Assembly: GCA_021397835.1 (NCBI GenBank)
Contig: JAJFZO010000581.1
Location: forward strand, 62,001-126,000
DNA from: Moringa oleifera
Lineage: Eukaryota; Streptophyta; Magnoliopsida; Brassicales; Moringaceae
Length of the DNA: 64,000 nucleotides
Direction of reading: 5' to 3'
Below the pieces are notes generated by a model that was given only the letters and a program-made list of their open reading frames with translations, had not been told where the DNA came from and searched no databases. Each line of letters opens with the position of its first letter. Positions within the stretch are counted from its first letter, which is position 1. The translations under genes were made by a program, and so were the position numbers. Positions 47,692-60,700 of this stretch are shown here, piece by piece.

Positions 47692-49797
47692 ATGGCTAAG
47701 TGTCACCGGAACGACGTCGGATCTCTGGTTATTGACCGCACTCCCGCCTCCGGCAACCACTTCAGGCTATGGAGCGCTTTCTCCGGCTCCGCATTTCGCC
47801 GGAGATTGTTTGATGCTGTGAGCTGCGGCGGTAGTTCTCGTTACCGGCACGAACTCCAAGAAGATGACACTGCCGCCATTACAACCAGAAGGACCAACAC
47901 AATGAGAGCGGTCTTGAACGAACCTAAGGAAAGATCAAAGCCAGAGAAATCAGGAGATATTGGTAACACTAAACAAGCCAAGTCGTTGAGTGGTGGCACT
48001 AGTGTGAAATCGGAGAAGCTATCAGATCTGTTGAGTCTAGCGGAAACAGAGACAGACATAGAGACGAGGAAGAAAGTGGAGGCGCTGGAGGAGTTAAAGC
48101 GTGTTGTGAAGCAATTGCAGGTGGAAGATGAGACGCAGAAGAAAGCAGGCGCGAGCAATGTGAGGTTGCTTGCGAAGGAAGATTCCGAGGCCAGAGTCAC
48201 TCTGGCGCTGCTTGGAGCTATACCTCCTCTAGTCGGAATGCTTGATTTCCAGGATACTGATTTTCTGATCGCTACGCTCTATGCTCTGCTCAATCTAGGG
48301 ATCGGCAATGATGCGTGAGTTTCAGTTTCTTGCTTCTCATTTTCTCTCCCTTTTCTTCTCGGTTTAATCAATTCTAAAATCATTTGTTTGCCACTTATTA
48401 ACTTTACAGTCTGGCAGTTTTTGGTGGTGTGTTTGGCGTTTATTCTGGTATTAGAGATTTGGTTGCTTGAGTGGAAGGTTCAGTACATATATAAACAGAA
48501 TGCTGCTTTCTTTAATTCTGCATTTCTGCACAATTTGATGGATTCAGTGAATGGAAGTGGTTATTTTGTATGCTTTAGCTTATTATGTTTCTTCACTCTT
48601 TTGTTGGATTTCTGTTTCTTCTACGACATTTGCTGAAGAATTTTGGAGTTTGATTTGTTTGCTTGGACAAGTCATTTTCCATGATTTTAGCTATATACCA
48701 TTTTTCTTTGAACAGTTCTGCTTGCATGCAATTTGTTGATATTGCCTTTTTTTTTTTGGCTGAGTCATCCATTTCAACTTCTCTTTTAACTGCATTGTAA
48801 CAGTTTTTTCTCCATGTTCGGACTTTTCTGGAAAATTTAATGAATTCTTGTCAAATCCTTTTGCAGGAATAAAGCAGCAATTGTCAAAGCAGGTGCTGTT
48901 CACAAGATGTTGAAGCTCATTGAACCTCCAAATAATCCTCAGCCGCCTGTTGCAGAAGCAGTGGTAGCAAACTTCTTGGGTTTGAGCGCATTGGACTCAA
49001 ATAAACCAATTATTGGTTCTTCAGGTGCAATCCTTTTCTTGGGTAAGACCCTCAAGAATTTGGACCATAAAAGTAGCTCCCAAGCAAAACAAGATGCTCT
49101 CCGTGCTCTGTATAATCTCTCAATCTTCCCCTCCAATATCTCCTTTATTACAGAGACCAACTTGATCCCATTTCTCTTAAATACACTGGGAGACATGGAA
49201 GTCAGCGAAAGAATTCTTTCAATTTTGAGCAACATAGTATCTACTCCAGAAGGCAGAAAATCAATTAGCAATGTCCCAGATGCATTTCCAATATTGGTAG
49301 ATGTGTTGAATTGGACTGACTCACCAGGTTGCCAAGAGAAGGCATCATATGTTTTGATGGTGATGGCACACAAAGCTTATGGAGATAGACAGGCCATGAT
49401 TGAGGCAGGCGTCGTATCATCATTGCTTGAATTAACTCTTTTGGGTAGTACATTGGCACAGAAGCGAGCATCTAGGATATTGGAATGCTTGAGAGTGGAT
49501 AAAGGGAAGCAAGTTTCTGAAAATTGTGGTGGAAATTTGGGTGCAGCTGTTTCTGCTCCAATTTGTGGTACTTCATCATCTTCTGCAAACCTGAATGGGG
49601 TTTCCAAAAATTGTTTGGTGGAGGAGGAAGATATGATGAGTGAGGAGAAGAAAGCTGTGAAACAATTGGTCCAACAGAGTCTGCAGAACAACATGAGGAG
49701 AATTGTTAAGAGAGCCAATTTACCACAAGATTTTGCTCCATCAGAACATTTTAAGTCCCTCACAATGAGTTCAACTTCCAAGAGCTTGCCGTTTTGA
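47692..49797 (+). CDS. Armadillo-repeat protein, 2 exons
   Basis: Exons 47692-48314 and 48867-49797 (GT-AG, split Ala codon) total 1554 nt, 517 aa. The conserved N-terminus MAKCHRNDVGSLV and a basic, low-complexity region up to about residue 110 precede helical armadillo repeats (about 175-410), seen as successive LLGAIPPLVGML, VKAGAVHKMLKLI and IEAGVVSSLLELT units. There is no U-box, unlike many plant ARM proteins. The C-terminal segment ends VKRANLPQDFAPSEHF. It corresponds to Arabidopsis At2g25130/At4g31890, next to CLPB4 there as well. ARM repeats bind proteins; no enzymatic role is visible, and the function is not established by sequence. Confidence 0.93.
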
Positions 49798-52700
49798 GAA
49801 GATTAGATCTGTGACTTGAAGCATGGAATTGAAGAGGAGAAATCTTAAGTTAGTGTCTTCTTTTCATAATCTTACTGTGCCTTTTCTCCTTTAGCTTCTT
49901 ACTCATGATATGGCCATTGTCAAAATTTATGTTTTGTTATCAAAATCCTTGTAGAAATTATTGCATATCGTCTGATGTCCTTTCTTGGCTAGTTAGTATT
50001 TCAGTTAAGTTCAAAAGTCATTATTGGAGATTTATTTTAGCTTTGCATCCCCGTTCACTGTACCCAGGAGTTCACAGCATAATTGAACAACCAAAAACTG
50101 ACAGGTTTAATAGAGATATGGAACAACTATTAGCATGAGCTATAAGAATGATGAGATCATCTTCTGGGAGATGCTCGGCTGTCAGTGGCATGGCATGCAA
50201 AATTGGAAAATTCAGGGGTTGGTTTAGTCAAAGATGTTTTCTTGGGGAGTCAGTTTCAACTCTTTAGTACACTTTTGTCCAACTATTGGCCTACTCTCTC
50301 ATTTTATTATTGCCATTCATTTCTTAAAAGGGGGTGTCGGTCACTTTCTCCTACTTGGAAACGGGGCAGTTCACAGCTATTATCATCTGGGAATCTCTGT
50401 GTTATTTTCAACTCTGGGCCATGAGTGTGATGGTTTCATCCAGCATCTCTGGATTTACAGGATTAATTTGAATTTTTTATGCATTTGCAGTGAGAACATG
50501 GACTGTTAACCCCTTTTCTCTTTTATTAGTTTAACAAGTTATACTTAATTATTCTCTGCATAGTAAATATACCTTGTTTGCTGAGCTATTTTATATTACC
50601 TATTGACAGATGTGGAAGTCAAGTGGGGGCAGATGGAAGATGAGTTTGAGCTGTTTGTTGCTATACCATCCATATTTGCTCCATTCGCGGTAAACAGCGG
50701 TATAGGCATTTTGCAAATATTGGGATTTATCATTTCCTTGTTTTTCCCTTTTGCTGCTGCTGAGCTTTGCTGTGAATTTTTGGTGTATATATTGTGGAAA
50801 TGTTACGTTGACTCGGCAATTTGTCTTTGCATTCAGTCCATCTGCCAAAGCGGAAAGCTTAAACATCAGTTCTATGTCATCATAGTTCCAAGTTGCATTA
50901 GCTTGACAAGTTTATTTAGAGCGTCTCAACCGAGATCTGTAGGATGTGGACACGAAAGGGGTGTGCATCATACTGTGTCCATTGCTTTCCAAATTCAGAA
51001 CCATTGACATAAGGATACATTAATTTGGAGCACATGTTAATTCCAATGTCATTTGAGTGTTGAGATTCACACCCTACAGATGCAAATAAGACCGCCCTCA
51101 TGCTTTGTCCTGAACTGCTTCTTAATGTATAATGTCAAATATTTATTGCTCTGAATGAGAAGTCATGATTGTTAGGTTGAGCCACATAATTTCATCTGGA
51201 CTCCATTCTTGATATTAGGTGTTGATTATTCTATCTGCCTATGCAGTAGAATTGTTACATTTTTATCTAAAGGAAGGTAGCCCTTTAAAGAATGTTATAT
51301 GTATAGGCACTAAATTTAGACTGCCTAATGAAAATAGGTGCTTCTGGCCCTTGCATGGCAGACGTTAATAATGAAGTGTTGCTGGGACCGGGGATTGGAT
51401 CAAGAGATGAAATCTTTTGGAGCTACAGAGGTAGATCTTAGCAGAGTTGGAGAGTAAATGGTGGCAGGCTGGCAGCTGTATGAGCGCCCTTAATGACATC
51501 AAATCTCTTCAAACCATTTCTATAGTTAAAAAAAATATCATAAATTTTTTTTTAAAAAAATAAGAGATCCTGTTTCTCTAAGAGAAAAAGGTGGATAACC
51601 TGCCACGTTGCCACCAGGGCCGTGATGGGTTCATTCTTAATACGATTTTCAACCACAGCACATAGCACAAGGGGCCGTACGGTCCATAACCGATGTTGAC
51701 TGGTGTCAAGTTCGAGTGGCCTGTTTTGGGCCATAAGTCGGGCTTCCATAGCCAACATAACAGCCTGGTCTCTTTTACTCGTGTATTTAAAACAAAATTA
51801 GGGGAGTAACTGATTTTGCTGAAAATGGCCTAGGAGGCGAGGCTGGATGCTGCCTGGCAGACATGAGCGACTACTTATTCATCAAGGATTAGGATTTTGC
51901 TTTGTTGAGGTTCCATGAAAATGTGGTTTTCCCAAAATTACCTTGCAGGACTCTCGGTGGAACAATTCTATCACTAAGCATCATGTCAGGAGTCACTGTT
52001 GGTTGAACATAAATCCCACCAGTATTTATAATGAACATACACGACTCAGATGCAGACTTTAAGATGACAGTTGGGGGCTCGGTTGGTTAGCTACACAAGG
52101 CTTTCAGCTAAAATGATCCATCTTTAATACTCTCTTCAACTCTGTCAGATCAATGTTCCTTCGGCTTCATTTCATAATTCCACTTTTCTCTTTTGAATGT
52201 TTCAGAGTGTCAGTGATGTAAGATCAAGTGCCACAGATCTTTTTAAGGATATGTCAGCAACCAAGAAAATTGAAAGAGCTCTCAAGATGGCGCTGGCAAC
52301 TGCTTCCAGAAAATGAAAGTAGTTTTCTCTAACCGACTGGTTTAGATTCATTGAAAGGGGCTTTTAAACGGGAAAAGTTGTTAAAACAACAGTTTCCTAG
52401 ATGGTAATCCTATGAACAGTGGAAGCTGATTCCAACTGAGATATGGTGCAGCTCAAGCCTCAAGATTGTTCTCTGTTTCGTGCTCATGAGCATATCTGAA
52501 AGGGTAGAGGGATGGGACGGGAGCACAAGTAAATGAACAAAGATATGGTTAGACTGTTGGCCGTGCATTCATTATACATGCGCGGGAGATGGGCATTAAC
52601 TGGGGCAGCACTCACAGCAGCATCTTTGGCCTGACCAGCTATAATTAAATGAATATGGTCCCTGGTCCCAATGTGAGTGAGATATTGAACCTGAGGATTT

Positions 52701-53781
52701 CCAAAGAATATCTGAAGGTCCCACAAATTAGTCAGTCTGTGACTCTGTGATAAGTAACTCAACCGTCCATTGGCTGAAGTATATGACCAGTGAACCTATG
52801 GCACCTATAGCATAGGCTAAAACAATAAAAGAGCTAAATAGGAACATAGCAACCAAAGAAGACGGTTGTGTCGCATTGAATTCTAATAACTTCAACAGAG
52901 GAAGACGCCAGACCTTTCATTAGTCATGTAGTCTCCCACACCATTACTAACCCCTACTAGGTTAATTGTCTTACCAAACTACCTGTCTCTATTCAGTAGC
53001 CAGTTAAAAAGGTAAAGAAAAGCAAACAAATAATATCATTCGGTAGGTGGCCAGAAAAAACAAACCAGCGACCCTTTAAGTACCCTGCTTTAGGAGGCCA
53101 ATTTACCAACCCAGTGACTCATATTAAATGGGACTACTTTTTGAGTATTAACCCTGACTGCTCATATTAGGCAACTTTATGCATCTTCTACAGTAATCCC
53201 AATTTAGAAACAAATTCACTCATTTTCCACGGTTAAGACTTGGTTGGGCCAAGTCAGTGACAGTTTCCTAGTGCAAATTCCAAACTCATAAATCTCGTGT
53301 TAAGCACATGACAACCAGTTGACACTCGTAGAGATGGTAAAATTGGGTCTTGGTTTAAATCGGAAACAAGAGATACAAAGGGCCTAGTCCAGATCACCCA
53401 GCCCAGCCTGACACCAGGGCAACTCAAGGGCAAAGGCAAACAAATGAGAGGCTGAAGCAACAAACTCACCGCTAAACTAAAAACTGATCCTACCACTCCA
53501 AACTCAATTTTACTAGGCCAGTGCAAACTAAAAATAAAGATCCATCTTCTGGGAAGTAGTTAAACTGGTATTAATGGCAAATAACATCAACAAAAGGCTT
53601 GCCTTGAAAAGGTCTCTTTTGAAGTTGCAGGGGCATACAATTCTGACAGCATTTATACAGAATGTTCTAAACTCCTTCATTTGCTAGAATATCTGTAACA
53701 ATTATAATAACAGGCACCAGTCACTGAGAAAATCCAAAACCCACGTACCTGCTTTTACAAGTTAACCACTGATTAAGTTTT
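49798..53781. other. Intergenic between ARM gene and SDF2
   Basis: It contains the ARM-gene 3' UTR at the left and the SDF2 3' flank at the right. Apart from the weak two-exon candidate at 50610-52316, no coding sequence is supported. Confidence 0.5.
50610..52316 (+). CDS. Candidate small two-exon gene, unidentified
   Basis: A segment with codon-like composition (50610-50689) lies between an acceptor TATTGACAG and a donor GCG|GTAAAC. A second (52206-52316) follows GTTTCAG and ends at a stop. Joined in phase 0, they read from an internal ATG at 50631 (MEDEFELFVAIPS...) through SVSDVRSSATDLFKDMSATK to a basic C-terminus ALATASRK, about 55 aa. The second segment looks like a genuine amphipathic, Lys-rich protein end. 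An upstream exon is possible, since the first frame is open back to the acceptor. I do not recognise the product. It may instead be a fragment of a decayed gene or a non-coding transcript. Confidence 0.3.
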
Positions 53782-56700
53782 CTACTTGCTCCCAGTAACA
53801 GGGAGGTATATGCCTTCAGCAGCAAACCAAACATTATCAGCACGCTTCTCTCGGATGCCACAAACCTGCACAAGTATGTAGATCATTGATGGATGTCCAA
53901 CATGCATTATCACAACATTTGTTACAGACAAAAACCTGAAAGAGTTCAAATCAGCAATTTGACAGCGAACTAGTTATGCTATTGACCTTTCAATGGTCAC
54001 TATAGTCTTACGGACATGTTACTGTTTGGAGACTAACCAACCCCGTAATAGGTAAGATTTGAGACTATCGAAGACATATATGAGGATAAAAGAACGCAAT
54101 GAACGGGCTGCTGCAGAGATAATGACTGGCGCAACTTAAGAAATGAATTCAGATAGCAGTGCTTAACCTCTACTTATTGTCCACCACAAATTTTGAGATG
54201 TGCTTTGCTTTTTAAAATTTTAAAAATTGGATTGCGGAGTTCCTTTCTCACCTCCTGCTGCCCACCGGCTATCCGTTGGTATTTCTTGTCATGACTATGA
54301 AGGTAGCCACCAGTGTCAACATGTTGAAGCCGAATTTTCTGATCTTGCTTCCAGGTCTTCCCACTTCCTTCGATCAGAAGCCTAAAAGCAAGTTCTAATG
54401 TTAACCACAGAAAAACAGAAGACCAGGACAAGAGGATAGAGACTTGGAAAGGCAATTCTTCTTCAGGTCTCACCTCCAGTAGTCCCCAGTATCAGATTCT
54501 GATTCACCTCCAAAGCAGCTTACCTACACCATCAAGATGTGGCAATCACTACCAATAAAGAATAATTTAAGGTAATGGCTCATTTTAACAGCTATATAAA
54601 GGCCAATGAAGGTTCAAGTCATATTTGGAGCAAAAGTATAACGCTAACTTCCCATGAAACTGAATAACATATTGCCAATAAAGACATCTCAATGCCAAAT
54701 GTTGGGCAATAAGCATTGTTTAATCTACATACTGAACAGAGCAATGGTTGTTTCTCACAAGGCAGATGAGGAGATAGAAAACCATACAAAATTCAAACAA
54801 ACGAGGCATTCTCTCTCCATGTGCTTGAGATGTGCTAAAATGATTATCATCGATGTGATTTATTCATGTGATTATGAATACTTGGCAAATGATTCAGGAA
54901 ATCCTAACTTCTGTCCTGCACTAGTACAGCATTGAAAGATGTGCCCCTATTTCTAACATGATAACTAACAAACCTCCAAGTTGCCTGATATTGGAGATGC
55001 ATGCAGATGACTGTGTAGCCATTTTCTAGTTCTCATGTGCTGCAACCGGATAATTGTTCCATTCTCAATGGTGTCACCCTGTTTGGCAGATGTTCCTGGC
55101 TCAGGCTGAACAATCTGCAAAGGAAGATTCATTGGTAACTGTGTCACATAATGAAAAGGAAGTTACCAAAACAAAGTTAAATTTCACATGTGCACATTAA
55201 ATTGATTAGGCAACAATGAGACTTGACTAAAATGGACTCATATTAACTAGCTAACATTAAAGAGGGCACTGGTGGTCAACATTAATCATGTCAAAATATA
55301 TGAGGAATATGCGTTCCTTAAGCCACTTCCAAACCATGGATTTTTCAGTATAACTAAGTTTTCTGATCAAGATACTGACATTGTAGCTCGTAAATTACAG
55401 ACAGGTGTGTGCCATATCTTTTCTGGCTTAAACACCATCCTGCATATCAGGAGACTTATATTGACAGGTAAAATCGATCCTTAAATTGCATACAGAATAC
55501 TGATTGTCTTTCAAAATGTTGAACAGATCCATTAAATCAGTGGTTCTAAAAATCTTCTAAAGCAACCCAAAGAGAACAGGAAACTGCTAGTGCTAGAAAA
55601 TCATGCAATTGACAAAGATGGATGTGAGAAGGATAGAGAGAATACCCAGTAACTATTGGAGTCATCAACATTAGGAAAACTTGTAACTGATTGTTGTCCA
55701 CTACCAGAGCCATATGGCACATCATGAGAATGCAGCCGAAATTTTGTTCTCTCATGTACCAGCTTGAGCACAGTCCCATAAGTAATCTATTAAAGCAAAA
55801 ACAAACAGAAAATTGATATGAAAAAAATGCCTTATATGTACTGGCTCATCAAATTTCACTGTCCCGTATCATAAATATCCAATATTCTACACCAAACTAC
55901 AGTTCTGACATTCCATAACTCATAATATATTCCACCATTTAACTGCCAATAAAGCTAGTATAAAGAATCTTCCCAGATGCGCCTGCCTATAGTCCTACAA
56001 TAATTAACTATATAAGAATTCAACTCAAGCACAAAGAATTTGTCCTCCTAAATACTTCATGAGGAATTTGCATGAATTTAAATCAGCGATGACTAATTCT
56101 AGAGGACTTTGCTTCCTTCTCTAAATGAAACTGATGCATGCTCTTTTCTTCTTTTTTTTTTTTTTTACTTTGAGAGGAAAAGCCTGCACATCCTCCTCTT
56201 TCACAAAAACTACTGGAAGTCATCTGTTTGCAAATTAAACAGAAAGATGTCGATTCACTAATTGTTTTTTTTTTTTAAAAAAAAGACAAGTGCAGGAATG
56301 ATTAATGTAGAAAAAGATCTTGTTAACTTGTAATCCGATGAATGGAAACAGAAAGCAGAATTCTAAATCTAGAATCATGCTCCTTTCTCATCCCCATTTA
56401 TATTTCTCAAAAACCAAAAGTAACATAATAGGGGGGGAAAAAAACAACAAACCATGACACCAGCAAACCTAAGGATAAGTAAATGACATATGCAGAGAGG
56501 TTAGTGATGAGATAACAGACCTCGACGCCTTCCTTACTGGAAGCAGCGGATGCTGAGGAGAAGGAAGTGTTTTCAAGGTCCAGGCTGAGGAAGAGGAAAA
56601 GAGCAAGGCCGAAGAATCCTATAGCCATGACGAACAGCAATGCTATGAACCAGTTCTGTTGCCAAAACGGAAAATCTGACTGTGAATTTCTCTTTCTCGA

Positions 56701-56820
56701 TGATAACTCTCCGTTTACTTTCCTTGAGGGAGCAGTCGTCGTAGAAGACTGCGGAGGCAAAGAAGAAGAAGAGGATGTCTTCCTTCTAGAGAGCGCCTGT
56801 TGTGGTCCTGTGGACGCCAC
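53782..56820 (-). CDS. SDF2: SDF2-like ER protein with MIR domain, 6 exons
   Basis: Exons 56521-56820, 55646-55786, 54974-55114, 54474-54523, 54252-54381 and 53782-53865 sum to 846 nt (281 aa). Arabidopsis SDF2 (At2g25110, about 218 aa) is part of an ER complex with ERdj3B and BiP that supports folding of receptors such as EFR. The three MIR repeats are clear: TKFRLHSHDVPYGSGSGQQS, IRLQHMRTRKWLHSHLHASP and IRLQHVDTGGYLHSHDKKYQ, then the conserved end CGIREKRADNVW. The frame begins 64 residues before the Met that matches the Arabidopsis start (MAIGFF, ATG at 56626-56628), so two starts are possible: a short form with a cleavable signal peptide (217 aa), or a long form with a Ser/Arg-rich tail before the same hydrophobic segment. 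No KDEL-type signal ends the protein. An ER-stress element lies upstream. Confidence 0.95.
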
Positions 56821-57029
56821 CGTGGAACTACCCAGATCTCACTGCCTAAAAGGAAAACTCCGTAGCTTTCTCCCCTCTTTTTCTCATAAGAAGAAGGAGA
56901 AGAGAAGACTTTATTGTTTCGCTGCCTTAGGGTTTGGATCAGGAGAGTCAGAGTTCCAATGGATCGGTGAATTTCGTTGCAAGAAGCGTTTGGAAGGTTA
57001 CTCGACAGACAACAAGAGAAATAGAAGAA

Positions 57030-57046
57030 GGGAGGGCGGGGCGGGG
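57030..57046 (+). promoter_or_regulatory. G-quadruplex motif in the SDF2/ALDH11A intergenic region
   Basis: GGGAGGGCGGGGCGGGG has four G-runs separated by single-base loops, the most stable class of G-quadruplex motif. It lies 210-226 bases upstream of the long-form SDF2 ATG, on the strand that is template for SDF2. Confidence 0.75.
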
Positions 57047-57135
57047 AAAGCGTACTAGAGGAGTCGGAGCAGAAGTCAGTGACACGTTGAGTGTCATGAT
57101 GTGGGCGAATAAAAAGAACCCAGGTGGTTTAACGA

Positions 57136-57157
57136 TGACGTGGAATGTTCCTATTGG
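57136..57157 (-). promoter_or_regulatory. ER-stress response element (ERSE) upstream of SDF2
   Basis: Read on the SDF2 strand, CCAAT (plus 57153-57157), nine bases and CCACG (plus 57139-57143) match the ERSE consensus CCAAT-N9-CCACG exactly. Its CCACG half overlaps TGACGTGG (57136-57143), a UPRE-like bZIP site. It lies about 320 bases upstream of the long-form start, fitting the known unfolded-protein-response induction of Arabidopsis SDF2 by bZIP28/bZIP60. Confidence 0.75.
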
Positions 57158-57512
57158 CTGATTACTATCTTCCATTTTTGCCAGGAAATCAGTCTCCATT
57201 TTCTTCAGTTTAGAGAGTGGGGCTTGGCCCGCTTGGGTTTACATCCGTAAAACCCAAATCCAAGCATTGCAACACAAAAGCCTGGATGCGCCTTTGGACA
57301 ACAGCCTTAACTAAATGTGGGGCCATCTCAACAACAACGGTCAGCCCCATTGGGCCCTCTTTCGACTGTCCGGAAAGTCCGGAACTAGAAAGAAAAATAT
57401 GAGAAATAAAAATTTATAAAAATAAAAAAGTAAACAGTAGAAGTTATGGTAGCACCACGGGGAGTGAAATACTTTTAAGCAACTGTCACGAGCGAAGACG
57501 TCACGTCCGCAT

Positions 57513-57519
57513 ACGTGGC
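57513..57519 (+). promoter_or_regulatory. ABRE-like G-box upstream of ALDH11A
   Basis: ACGTGGC matches the core of abscisic-acid response elements and lies 182-188 bases before the ALDH11A start codon. A nearby TCACGTCC at 57501 is a second, weaker ACGT-core site. ABA or stress control is inferred only. Confidence 0.45.
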
Positions 57520-57700
57520 ACATTTTCAACAATCAACGGTCAACTAAGAAGTCCTCTTCCCTTTTTTTTTTTTTTTTTTTTTTGTCTTTGGGTTAAGATT
57601 CATAATCACAGTCAAGTCACTATAATAAATTTTCTTGATTTTTCTTTTTATAAATTCCAGCGGGAAGAAGACAACCGGTAGCCAAGAAGAGAGGGCAACG

Positions 57701-60700
57701 ATGGCGGGGAGTGGAGTGTTCGCTGATATCATAGATGAGGATGGTGTGTTCAAGTTCTACTCTGATGGTGAGTGGAGAAAATCTTCATCTGGGAAGTCAG
57801 TACCCATCGTCAATCCCACTACGAGAAAGACACACTTCAAAGTCCAAGGTAGCTACCTATTTCCTTGAAAGATATTCTCCTTAAATAGTTAAATGTGATA
57901 CTTTTATGATCAGCAAACTCGCGGATTCTAGTGAAATTTTTGGTGCAAAATGATGAGGGTTGTTATTATATATTGTGAATTTTGTGGCTAGTTAAAGGTT
58001 TTGTAGTTGTTACTTCGATAGGTTCCTTTAAGGGTTGAACTTGTCTGAAGCATATTAGTCGTAAATGGATTGCAGTGGTTAATAGGTTCACTGCTGATAG
58101 CTCTAATTTTGTTGATTTTGAAAAATATGACTGCTTCTGTTTGCTTTGTGGTAAAATTAATTTTTTCTAGTTGCTTTAGGGGCAGAATATGAGAGCTCGT
58201 CATCTTTTTTGCTTGATATTGGCTAAACTTAAAGATCATTTCATCTTGTAATCTTATCAAACACTGCTGCTTAAATTTTTTAAAAGCATACCTATTATTT
58301 GTCTCAATTTGATCACTTCAATGCTTAGGCTAAAGTATCAGTAACAAATATTTGATGCTGGACCTCTTTCAATGAATGCAAACAGCTTGTACCCAAGAAG
58401 AGGTAAATAAGATCATAGAAACTGCCAAAACAGCACAAAAGTCATGGGCAAAGACTCCGCTTTGGAAAAGAGCAGAATTACTTCACAAATTAGCTGCCCT
58501 CTTGAAAGAGAACAAAGCCCCAATAGCAGAGTGCCTTGTCAAAGAGATAGCAAAACCAGCTAAGGATGCAGTAACAGAAGTACGTAGAGGAAAAGGTTTT
58601 CTCCATCTGTGTAACACGTGGTGAAAGTGGATATTGTCTAAATTAGCAGTTTGATATTATTTTTCCTATACTTGTTATCCCCCAATGCATTTGTGGAACT
58701 ACTATCAGTGCTTGAAGGATTTGAAGCTGATAAAGCTCGTCCTTTGGAAGTAAGATAGCTTCTTAATTAAAAAATGCCAACTGGGAAACTTAAAGCATTT
58801 TTCCTTTCAAATGAAATACACTTATGTATGGAAAAACTTCAATTTGATAGTATTTTAGGTTTCCTGTGTGTTGAGTTATTATTGAATTTTCCTTTTTCTG
58901 TTAATTTTACTCCCATTGGGTTGAAATTTTATGTAGGTTGTGAGGTCAGGTGATTTGGTCTCCTACTGCGCCGAAGAAGGGGTTAGGATTCTTGGAGAAG
59001 GAAAATTTTTGGTTTCTGATAGTTTTCCAGGAAATGCAAGGACCAAATACTGCCTTACTTCGAAGGTATTATCACTGTTGCTTTCTTTCAAAAGGTTGGA
59101 GTTACATCTTGATTCCATTTATCTTTTTGTATGTTTGTATTGTGGCCAAGTGGATAGTAAAGAAATTGTTACACGGTTGGATGACACCATATTCTAACAG
59201 GATCCTGATCAAACTTAATTAATTTATACAAGAACTTTTACAGCAGAAGGATGCTCGTGAAATGTTTATCGCCTCGCTCTTTCATGGGACACAATGCACA
59301 ACACTTACATGCTTCTCTGTGTTTCCTCACATATACAAGATTAAAAGAAAGGGCTGCTATTTGTAGATGCATCAGTCCCAATGCCAACATGGAAATGTTT
59401 ATAGAAACATTAACTAATTCTATACTTTGTGCCTTGCTATCAACCAGAAGAAAAGGATTATTTTACTATGAACAAATGTTCAAAGAACAATAGCATGCAT
59501 TGAGCTAGCTGTTAAAAATAACTCATGTAATTCTTTCAGTTCCAACCTGTTTATTTTGGCTTCCTTTTCCCATTGCCAGGCCTGGATGCTTGACCCTACC
59601 AAAGTTAGTGAGCCACGTAAGAGGGAACCGTTTCATACAGTTTGTGGGGCACTTGAGTCTGCCACCAGCATGTTGTGGCCCCTACCCCGTTAGGCCTAGT
59701 TAAATGATTTCATCTTGCCTTTTTCCTCTTGACAGTTGATACACCAGTTTGACTTGAGGCTATCTGTTAATTGTGTTTCAAAACATGCATGCTTTCTCAT
59801 GTATATAATGATTAAACAGAGTAAGTCGTGAACATCACATAGGCCGCAGGAGGTGAGATGAGATTGGAACATCTGGGGGGTATAGCTGAAATTTATACAT
59901 TTTATGGCCCAGACTCTGCTCATGCATAACAAATGCTACTAGAAATGAGTTTTGAGGCCAAAGTGGTGGTATGGATAGGTAATGGTGTGGATATAAACGA
60001 TAATTACTGGAATCCTTGAATGCTATGCAGCTAAATGAATTCATGACTCATAGCAAGGATGAGTTTTACTTTGCGTGATTTGAAAATTTGTTCAACATCT
60101 TTTGTGTTGAATTAAAAGGAGGATTTGGTGGGTGGAAAGTATGGCAAGGGATTGCAAAACCTTTACCTTATTGGGATCTGTTTCCATTACGGGTTTTGTT
60201 TCTTCTTTATTAGGATCTGTTTCCCTTGGGGTTTTTCTTTTTCTCCTTAACAACTTATTCTCTTGCTATAAACCTATGAAATACTTGAAAACATATTGTT
60301 TATCTCTGTATATTCTGTCAGCTGGACTTGCATCTACGTGCAGATTCCCTTGGGGGTTGTTTTAGCTATTCCACCCTTCAACTATCCTGTCAATCTTGCT
60401 GTTTCAAAAATGGCTCCTGCACTTATTGCTGGAAATTCTCTTGTGCTTAAGCCTCCAACCCAGGTATGGCTCTATTTCTTACCAACCAAATACCATCTTT
60501 GCATGTCGAAGATCATCGGTAGCTACCTTCTTTTTCATGTTTAAACAATGTCATATTCAAGTTCACTTGGTTGTCACTGATTTATGGATCATGCTATTAT
60601 CACAATTATGCTCTTGTTCCTTTTAGGGTGCTGTAGCTGCTCTCCATATGGTGCATTGCTTTCATTTGGCTGGTTTCCCCAAAGGTCTGATAAGCTGCGT

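Noticed and set aside
47479..47760. 93-aa minus-strand frame ending in Arg-Glu repeats
   Set aside because: Antisense to the ARM gene leader and its (TC)n tract.
51552..51758. 68-aa minus-strand frame
   Set aside because: Intergenic, no homology recognised and no splice or promoter context.
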